A DNA stretch of 64,000 bases, taken from NCBI GenBank assembly GCA_012103255.1, contig WLXD01000001.1, positions 310,001 through 374,000 on the forward strand. The letters are read 5' to 3'. The position numbers and the translations under genes were made by a program. Positions 58,472 to 64,000 of this stretch are shown piece by piece (the stretch's first letter is position 1; every line of letters begins with the position of its first letter). The DNA is from Acidobacteriota bacterium (GTDB taxonomy: Bacteria; Acidobacteriota; UBA890; WLXD01). The notes under the pieces are model-generated. The model made no database searches. It was not told where the DNA came from and was given only the letters and a program-made list of their open reading frames with translations.

Positions 58472-59961
58472 GGCGACTCGTCACGATAGACGAAGTCTTC
58501 GAGTGCTCCGTGAATCCGCTCGATCGTGTCGGCCTCCGGGGCGGCTGTGATCAGAGTGACGATCCACGCTGCTGCCCAGTTGGCCGCCAGAGACCAGATG
58601 CCACCGTGAAGGCCGAGCGGATGCGGACTCGCAACCGTCGTCACGTACAGGGTCGCCAGCCCGACGCCAACGCCGGCCAGCACGCCCGATCGCGACAGCG
58701 GTCGTCGCGACGGGAAGCACACGGCGCAGATCCCGGGCAGGAGTTGCATCGCTCCCGCCGCCGACATGGTCACGACGACGACGAGAAACTCGGAAGAAGT
58801 CACGGACAGGACGAATGCAACGAGTAGCAATGCCACCACGATCAGCCGGCCCACGCCCACCACCCGGGCCGCGTCCGCATCGGGGTTGATGTAGCGCTGA
58901 TACACATCGCGAGTCAAGACGGTCATGTTGGAGTGCAATATCGAGTCGAGTGTGGACATGGCCGCCGCCGTAGCACCGGCCAGGATCAACCCGGTGAGCC
59001 AGGCCGGCGCAAACTCAAACAGCAGCACCGGGAAGATCTGATCCGGCACTTCGAGGCCAGGCCGCACAAGCGCTCCCGCAAGGCCCACGAAGGCCGCCGG
59101 CACGTAGAGCGATGCGAGATAAATCGGTGTTGTGGCGCCGAGCAGCTTGAGCGTGCGCGCGGAATCGGCGGAGAAATAGCGGATCAGCATGTGTGGCTGG
59201 AGCACAACTCCGAACGACAGCACCATCGTCATTCCGAACCACATGCCAGGCCCGAAGAAGCCCTCGGGACCCGGAAGTGTAAGCAGGTCTGGACGCTCAG
59301 CGGCAACCCGCCGCCAGAGCTCGAGGGGACTGCCGAACAATCGGATCGTGAGCACGAGTGCACCGACCCAGACGGCGACATACATCCAGACGCCCTGCAG
59401 AACGTCCGTCCAGTACACGGCGCGCAATCCGCCGGCCATCAAGTAGAACGCCGCCACGACCAGCAACACAGCTGTCCCAAGCGCGAAAGGGATGCGATCG
59501 CCGGAAGCCACGGAAAGGATGTAGCCGAGGCCCTGCGCCTGCACCTGAACGTAGAGAAGCGTGAACACCACCGAGACGAGCGCGGCAACAACTCGCACCG
59601 CCTCGCTCTGATAGAAGTCGCCGAGCAGGTCGGCTGGGGTTACGTAGCCAAATCGTTTGCCTACGAACCAGATGCGAACCCCGAGCGTGTACGTAATCGC
59701 TCCCACGAGAATCGTCCAGCATCCCGCCACCCAGAATCCGACGCCATGCGTATAGAAGAAGCCACCGGAACCCAGGAACGCGAACGCCGAATGGTAGGTG
59801 GCGACGACGGTCAGATAGAGAACCACTGGACCGGCCTTCCGGCCGTACAGCATGAAGTCTTCGGCGTCGCTGGAGAGTCGCCGGTTCGCCACGACGCCAA
59901 TGACGAGCGTCACGATCAGGTACAGAAAGATCAGTGCCGTGGCTACGACCCAAGGTTCCAT
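58468..59961 (-). CDS. Sodium:solute symporter (SSS) family transporter
   Basis: 497 residues with about 13 TM helices. Sodium-symporter features: SGGFFYTHGVGFW, GYVTPADLLGDFY and the late AGATAAAMSTLDSILHS. GAGGAGGG precedes the ATG at 59961. DUF3311 is directly upstream, a pairing seen with monocarboxylate-type symporters. Substrate is inferred only as organic solute. Confidence 0.88.
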   Translation of the reverse strand: MEPWVVATALIFLYLIVTLVIGVVANRRLSSDAEDFMLYGRKAGPVVLYLTVVATYHSAFAFLGSGGFFYTHGVGFWVAGCWTILVGAITYTLGVRIWFVGKRFGYVTPADLLGDFYQSEAVRVVAALVSVVFTLLYVQVQAQGLGYILSVASGDRIPFALGTAVLLVVAAFYLMAGGLRAVYWTDVLQGVWMYVAVWVGALVLTIRLFGSPLELWRRVAAERPDLLTLPGPEGFFGPGMWFGMTMVLSFGVVLQPHMLIRYFSADSARTLKLLGATTPIYLASLYVPAAFVGLAGALVRPGLEVPDQIFPVLLFEFAPAWLTGLILAGATAAAMSTLDSILHSNMTVLTRDVYQRYINPDADAARVVGVGRLIVVALLLVAFVLSVTSSEFLVVVVTMSAAGAMQLLPGICAVCFPSRRPLSRSGVLAGVGVGLATLYVTTVASPHPLGLHGGIWSLAANWAAAWIVTLITAAPEADTIERIHGALEDFVYRDESP

Positions 59962-59971
59962 CAGACCCTCC

Positions 59972-60196
59972 TCACAGCCGCCACCGCCAGACCACGAGCA
60001 GCACACCGATCAGCCAGAGATAAACGACGGAAAGGTAGGCGTACAGGAACGGCATGCCGAGAATCCACGGCGAGATGCGGTTCGCAAACGCGAATACAAC
60101 CGGTGGCTGAGCGAGCACCAGGCCGCCCACAAACGCGACCAACGCGAACCAACCGCGCGCCGTTCGGGGTCGCCAGTGCGACCGTGGCGAGCTCAC
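59972..60196 (-). CDS. DUF3311 small membrane protein
   Basis: 74 residues with two TM helices (about 12-31 and 42-70). It starts with GTG at 60196, overlapping the stop of the upstream gene by GTGA. DUF3311 proteins typically precede SSS symporters as small accessory subunits; role unproven. Confidence 0.75.
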   Translation of the reverse strand: MSSPRSHWRPRTARGWFALVAFVGGLVLAQPPVVFAFANRISPWILGMPFLYAYLSVVYLWLIGVLLVVWRWRL

Positions 60197-61950
60197 CGTC
60201 CCTCCGCTGCGGCCACGCCACATATCGAGGGACCGATCGGCTCGGGTTCGGGCTGACGTGTCCAGGCGATGAGCAAACCCTCCTCGTCGAATGACGCCGT
60301 TCGATCCACCCATGTCCAAACGGTCAGACCTGTTTCCGCTGTCTCGATGGGATCGCCCCATGCCAGCCGGACCTCGCGCTCGGTCATGTCCACCTCGACG
60401 TCGCCCGCGAGGATCTTCTCGAGGCGATCGTCTGAGACGTCGCCTGCCCTGCCCATGATGCGCGTGACCTGTTCGTACGATCGCTCCGTCACAACAACAC
60501 GGGCCGGGGTGTGTCGAGGTGCCGGCTCATACGTGATCGCGCGTGCGCGCCGGATAATCAGGGGCGCGGGCTCGAGCGTTCCATCCCATTCGACAGGCAC
60601 TAGCGTTGCGCTATCAATTACCGCGCTCGCCGCTTCGGTAACTGCGATGCTGAGATCGTTCGGAAGAACTCGCACGACGATCTCTTCCGCGTCTTCCGGA
60701 ACCGTCACGAGCAACTCGACTGGCGTTGACATGGCCCCCACCTGAACGCTGGTGAATTCCCGCAGCGTACCGGCTTCCACGTCGATGCCGACGGTGGCGG
60801 TAGGCGATCCGGCAACGAGCGAAGCGCGCGCCCGCAAAGCGATTCTGACCTGGCGCCCGCGCAGCTGCCGGGTGACGGCCGAGGGCAAAGTCTGTTCCAG
60901 ATAGACGGCCTGGCGGCGACTGTTGTCCGCCAACGCCACGCCGCTGGTGACGCCGACGGGAAGCACGCGGCGCGGCGCCTGCATCGATGGAAGCACCGTC
61001 GGCCATGCGCGTGGCGTCAGGTCGTAGTAGCCCAGGTATCGCTCAGTATCCGGGCGCGAAGCGCTGTCGAGGCGAACGGGGGGCGCCGGTGCCGCGGCGA
61101 CGGTCCCGACGACCTCACCCCGAGGCCCCAGCCCTCCGACCAATCGCCAGCAAGCGATGCTGGGGCCGGTCGGCTCGGGAGGCGCCTCGTCATCAAACAC
61201 CAGGCCCGGGTTCGCGAGGAGCCCCACGTTGTCACCCATCGTGAGCACAGGGTCCGTGAGTTTCCACGCGCGCCCGTCGTGGCGAAAGACGAGCCCGGTG
61301 CGAGCCGCCACAAACACACTGCCGTAGACCGGCGTCTCCGGGAATGGCCCGAGAGCCTCCTGACCTCCGAGCAGCTGGATAAGTTCGTCGGCCACCGCCT
61401 CTTCAACGACCCGACCCGGGAACCCGAGAACCCGGCCAAACTGACCGATGGCCGCTGCGTCGATCGCGACGCTCTGAGTCCACCAATCGGCTTCGACCTC
61501 GATGGGCATCCGCATCGAAGAAATCTGCGCGGTCGCAACCTCGGTCGTCGCGGCGGTCACGACACTTGCTTCCGGAGTCGGTAGAAAGGTCAGCGCGGCG
61601 ATCTCGCCAGCCTGACCACGCACCTCGGCCGGCGACGCGGCCACGCCGTACCAATCTTCAGTGCGTACCCAGCTATCGCCATCCCCCACAGCACTCCAGT
61701 CGCGCCCGAACGTGTCTGTGGAAGGCCCGAGGTAGTCGAAAACAGCGCCGCGACGGAATTGAAGAACTTCCTCCGAACCGACGTCCGCCTCGCGATGCAG
61801 AACCCCACGCTCGAGCGCCACGGCCAGCAGGTGTGGCTCGGAGCGACGCACGGGTCCAGGAGGATCGGAAGCTTGCGGCGATCCCGCACTGGCCGACAAG
61901 ACGACGGCGAGCGTCGTGAGGGCGAGCAACCGACGCGGAGACGGCCTCAC
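60193..61950 (-). CDS. Secreted hypothetical protein with SH3-like and BamE-like segments
   Basis: 585 residues. The GTG at 61950 overlaps the UPF0173 stop and gives a good signal peptide (RRLLALTTLAVVLSASAG). The first part (about 55-110) resembles a bacterial SH3 domain (READVGSEEVLQFRRGAVFDYLG). The C-terminal 70 residues have the pattern of SmpA/BamE-type domains (EREVRLAWGDPIETAE). The middle is not recognised. The family assignment is weak. Confidence 0.55.
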   Translation of the reverse strand: MRPSPRRLLALTTLAVVLSASAGSPQASDPPGPVRRSEPHLLAVALERGVLHREADVGSEEVLQFRRGAVFDYLGPSTDTFGRDWSAVGDGDSWVRTEDWYGVAASPAEVRGQAGEIAALTFLPTPEASVVTAATTEVATAQISSMRMPIEVEADWWTQSVAIDAAAIGQFGRVLGFPGRVVEEAVADELIQLLGGQEALGPFPETPVYGSVFVAARTGLVFRHDGRAWKLTDPVLTMGDNVGLLANPGLVFDDEAPPEPTGPSIACWRLVGGLGPRGEVVGTVAAAPAPPVRLDSASRPDTERYLGYYDLTPRAWPTVLPSMQAPRRVLPVGVTSGVALADNSRRQAVYLEQTLPSAVTRQLRGRQVRIALRARASLVAGSPTATVGIDVEAGTLREFTSVQVGAMSTPVELLVTVPEDAEEIVVRVLPNDLSIAVTEAASAVIDSATLVPVEWDGTLEPAPLIIRRARAITYEPAPRHTPARVVVTERSYEQVTRIMGRAGDVSDDRLEKILAGDVEVDMTEREVRLAWGDPIETAETGLTVWTWVDRTASFDEEGLLIAWTRQPEPEPIGPSICGVAAAEGR

Positions 61951-62690
61951 CGCAGCGAATCTCCCGGGGACATCGCTACGATCTCGACGTCCAGATCTCG
62001 TCGCAGGCACTCGGCCGCGAGTGCCTCGGGGGTTCCGCTGAGAAGCGGCCACGTTCCGTAGTGCATCGGTACGACGCGTCGCACGTTCAACAGTTCACAG
62101 GCCAGTGCCGCCTCGCGCGGACCCATGGTGAATCGGTCGCCGATTGGCAGGAGGGCAATTGTGGGCTCGTAGAGCTCGGCGATCAGACGCATGTCGCTGA
62201 ACACGCACGTATCACCAGCGTGGTAAACGCGCCTCCCGTCCTCGAAACCAAGGATGAGGCCGGCGGCCTCACCGGCAACGAGGTCGCCTTCCGGGCCAGG
62301 GATGGAACTCGAGTGTTGCGCGTGAACCATCGTGACGTCGATGTCGTGCAGTCGCACGGTGCCGCCCTTGTTCATCGCGATGAGCTTGTCTTCGGGTACC
62401 CCCGAGCGCTGCAACCAACCGGCAACTTCAACCATCGCAGCGGTCAACGGGGCGTGGCGCGTGCAGATCGAAACGGCGTCGGCCACATGGTCCTCATGCC
62501 CATGCGTAATCGCCACGCAATCAAGCCGCTCCAGCGTCCGATATTCAGGCGGGCAACTGGGGTTGCTATCCACGAAGGGGTCCACGAGCAATTGCGTGCC
62601 CGACGGCGCGGACATCAAGAACGTCGCGTGACCCAGCCAGGTGATCTCAGTGCCGTTCGGGCTCGCCGTAGAAGCCATGTTCGTCTCCAT
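61947..62690 (-). CDS. UPF0173 metallo-beta-lactamase fold hydrolase
   Basis: 247 residues. The MBL motif HGHEDH, downstream HYGTW and D/H ligands, and WLGHATFLM at the start are typical of UPF0173 (YtkL) predicted metal-dependent hydrolases. The start is ATG at 62690, or 62678. The leader upstream has mutually exclusive hairpins. Confidence 0.85.
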   Translation of the reverse strand: METNMASTASPNGTEITWLGHATFLMSAPSGTQLLVDPFVDSNPSCPPEYRTLERLDCVAITHGHEDHVADAVSICTRHAPLTAAMVEVAGWLQRSGVPEDKLIAMNKGGTVRLHDIDVTMVHAQHSSSIPGPEGDLVAGEAAGLILGFEDGRRVYHAGDTCVFSDMRLIAELYEPTIALLPIGDRFTMGPREAALACELLNVRRVVPMHYGTWPLLSGTPEALAAECLRRDLDVEIVAMSPGDSLR

Positions 62691-62730
62691 GGGCAGCCTG
62701 GTGTGCGTGATCAGCGGCGCGCCGCTGCCC
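62691..62730 (-). promoter_or_regulatory. Competing hairpins in the leader of the UPF0173 gene
   Basis: GGGCAGC (62691-62697), immediately next to the ATG, pairs with GCTGCCC (62724-62730). A perfect 16-base palindrome (62712-62727) overlaps that arm, so both cannot form together. No Shine-Dalgarno sequence is visible. Confidence 0.35.
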
Positions 62731-62744
62731 AGTACGAGTTGATT

Positions 62745-63632
62745 CTATGGATCTGACGGTCCGTTTGTCGTGCCGGACCGAGTCTCCACGTTGGCAACGA
62801 CCTCGACCTGGCCCCCGGTCTCGTCCACCAGCACCGCGCCGGGCGCGGCTGCCGCGCGGGACAACAGCGCGAGTGCGATCGACCCTCCCGAGGACATCCC
62901 CGCAGCGCTGCTTATCCGGCCCACCGGCGAGTCGCCGTCCAGCAAATCCCCGCCGACATCGAGCCGATGGTCCGCCCGCACCGTGGCAAGGAGGCGATTT
63001 ACTTGACCACGATAGTGAATCCGCGCCACCGTTTCCTGTCCCAGGTAGCACCCTTTCTCGAAGTCCACCGCATCCACGAGTCCAAGCTCCTGCGGGAACT
63101 CTGCGCCCGTGATCTCGGCATCATGCGCGGGCTCGCAAGCCATCACGCGCGCCACCCGCCAGGCTTCGCCGTCGACTTCCGCTGCGCCGGCAGCAACCAG
63201 ACCGTCGCGAACCGCTTCGGGCGCAGGGCACGCGATCTGGGCGAGATCCCCGTCGCAGGCCACGACCGAATCGTCGGGAAGCTCTGTTCTGGAGATCAGG
63301 TCGTCGAGCTTCGGGCCACGAAGGCCTACGACAGCGGCCTCACTCACCTCGAACGCGACGTCAGCGCCGAGCACGTAGCGTTGCAGGGTCGTCACAACGG
63401 TTTCGATCGCCCGTTTGTTAGCAAAGCTGACGATCGCGTCACCGGTCGCCGTCATCTTCATCAGGGCCTGAACGCGGCCCTTGGTGTCGAGCAGGAGACA
63501 CTGCCGGGAGGTGCCGCGCCCCAGTGTCGCCACGTCGGCTGTCAGGAGGCGATGCAGGAAGTTGAGTCGATCCTCGCCAGAAATCCGGAGCACGCCAGTA
63601 TCGCGCTGGCAGTGCGCGATAGGTGCCGTCAT
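62745..63632 (-). CDS. ygfZ: Folate-binding YgfZ/GcvT-like protein
   Basis: 295 residues. The YgfZ signature KGCYLGQE and the N-terminal LNFLHRLLTADV are present. YgfZ assists Fe-S cluster assembly with folate. The start overlaps the stop of the gene to the right by ATGA. Confidence 0.9.
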   Translation of the reverse strand: MTAPIAHCQRDTGVLRISGEDRLNFLHRLLTADVATLGRGTSRQCLLLDTKGRVQALMKMTATGDAIVSFANKRAIETVVTTLQRYVLGADVAFEVSEAAVVGLRGPKLDDLISRTELPDDSVVACDGDLAQIACPAPEAVRDGLVAAGAAEVDGEAWRVARVMACEPAHDAEITGAEFPQELGLVDAVDFEKGCYLGQETVARIHYRGQVNRLLATVRADHRLDVGGDLLDGDSPVGRISSAAGMSSGGSIALALLSRAAAAPGAVLVDETGGQVEVVANVETRSGTTNGPSDP

Positions 63633-64000
63633 GGACCGTCGATCGGCGCCGGGCCCAGGACGATCTCGATCGTGTCGCCGATTGCCACCGGGCCGACACT
63701 CCCCTGCAGATCGCCAGGCTGAACCGTGAAAGCGTCGCCATCCTGGTCGACTCGAATCGTCACGTCCATGCCGTCCACCAACGGGGTGCCTGGAATCATC
63801 GAGTCGGCCGATGTCACGACGAAATCGGTCGGCAATTCCACAGGCAGCCGCTTTACCGCCAGGGGCGGCCCGCCCGCGCGGCCGGCCACGCGCACGATCA
63901 CGTACAGCACGCCGTCAGGGGCGCTCGCGATTTCGTCGCCAAGTCGCACGCTGCCGGTGAACCCTGGATCAGCCACAACCCGATTGGCGCGCTCCTCGGC
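63629..64000 (-). CDS. CcmI/CcmH-like cytochrome c biogenesis protein C-terminus (partial)
   Basis: The frame is open to the window edge; about 123 residues are seen. GVLYVIVRVAG ... PPLAVKRLPV ... FVVTSADSMIPG ... VQPGDLQG matches the C-terminal domain of CcmH/CcmI-like (NrfG) proteins. The TPR portion would lie to the right. ATG/TGA overlap with ygfZ. Confidence 0.75.
   Translation of the reverse strand, partial: AEERANRVVADPGFTGSVRLGDEIASAPDGVLYVIVRVAGRAGGPPLAVKRLPVELPTDFVVTSADSMIPGTPLVDGMDVTIRVDQDGDAFTVQPGDLQGSVGPVAIGDTIEIVLGPAPIDGP

Noticed and set aside
58933-60294. Plus-strand open frame of 453 codons
   Set aside because: Antisense to the SSS symporter; composition is Arg/His-rich shadow.

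Overview
The window is GC-rich, densely coded bacterial chromosome with no gene-free stretch over 300 bases. The best taxonomic clue is two PadR regulator + ADOP pairs (ADOP: acidobacterial duplicated orphan permease, a MacB/FtsX-type protein). Other clues are an ECF-like sigma factor near a Ser/Thr kinase with a zinc ribbon, and the gene orders tig-clpP-clpX, rho-rpmE-prfA-prmC-murA and dprA-topA-xerC-hslV-hslU. Together these suggest an Acidobacteriota-like bacterium with a Gram-negative envelope, shown by lipoproteins and an Omp85-type barrel. This placement is inference. No transposase, phage gene or CRISPR array was seen.

Region by region. 1-6.8 kb: a truncated haem-copper oxidase subunit I, a flavin reductase, an M20 peptidase, a DoxX-like protein, an M15-like/LysM protein and a large secreted protein. 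6.8-11.1 kb: a secreted zincin, PadR and ADOP1. 11.1-14.0 kb: a small accessory patch with a 3' fragment of tRNA-Val(CAC), a two-gene nucleotidyltransferase module of toxin-antitoxin type, an ArsR/SRPBCC pair and a queuosine-tRNA mannosyltransferase-family enzyme. 15.2-15.65 kb: four tRNAs (His, Arg, Lys, Leu). 15.7-19 kb: trigger factor, ClpP and ClpX. 19-23.1 kb: an S41 protease and a PadR/ADOP2 pair. 23.3-25.9 kb: Lon. 26-32.1 kb: EngB, Rho, L31, RF1, PrmC, MurA and a HIT protein. 32.1-35.5 kb: sigma-like factor, acyltransferase and kinase. 35.6-40.9 kb: a crotonase, ComF, and a minus-strand block with DksA-like, RlmH, RsfS, NadD, ObgE, L27 and L21. 41-47.4 kb: envelope and secreted proteins, including a peptidase-propeller-barrel fusion. 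47.6-57.9 kb: DprA, TopA, a TlpA/ResA thioredoxin, a Xer recombinase, HslV, HslU, a lipoprotein and a DapF-family protein. 57.9-64 kb: a tightly overlapping minus-strand run with VanZ-like, SSS symporter, DUF3311, an unknown secreted protein, UPF0173 hydrolase, YgfZ and a CcmI/CcmH-like C-terminus.

Most of the window is housekeeping: protein folding and proteolysis (trigger factor, ClpXP, Lon, HslUV), translation and ribosome assembly, cell wall (MurA, DapF family), DNA topology and uptake (TopA, DprA, ComF, Xer). The points most worth a second look are the DapF-family protein with both catalytic cysteines changed to serine, the nucleotidyltransferase module next to the tRNA-Val fragment and flanked by a short direct repeat, inverted repeats overlapping the ArsR and PadR promoters, a structured leader before rplU, and the three-domain outer-membrane peptidase.
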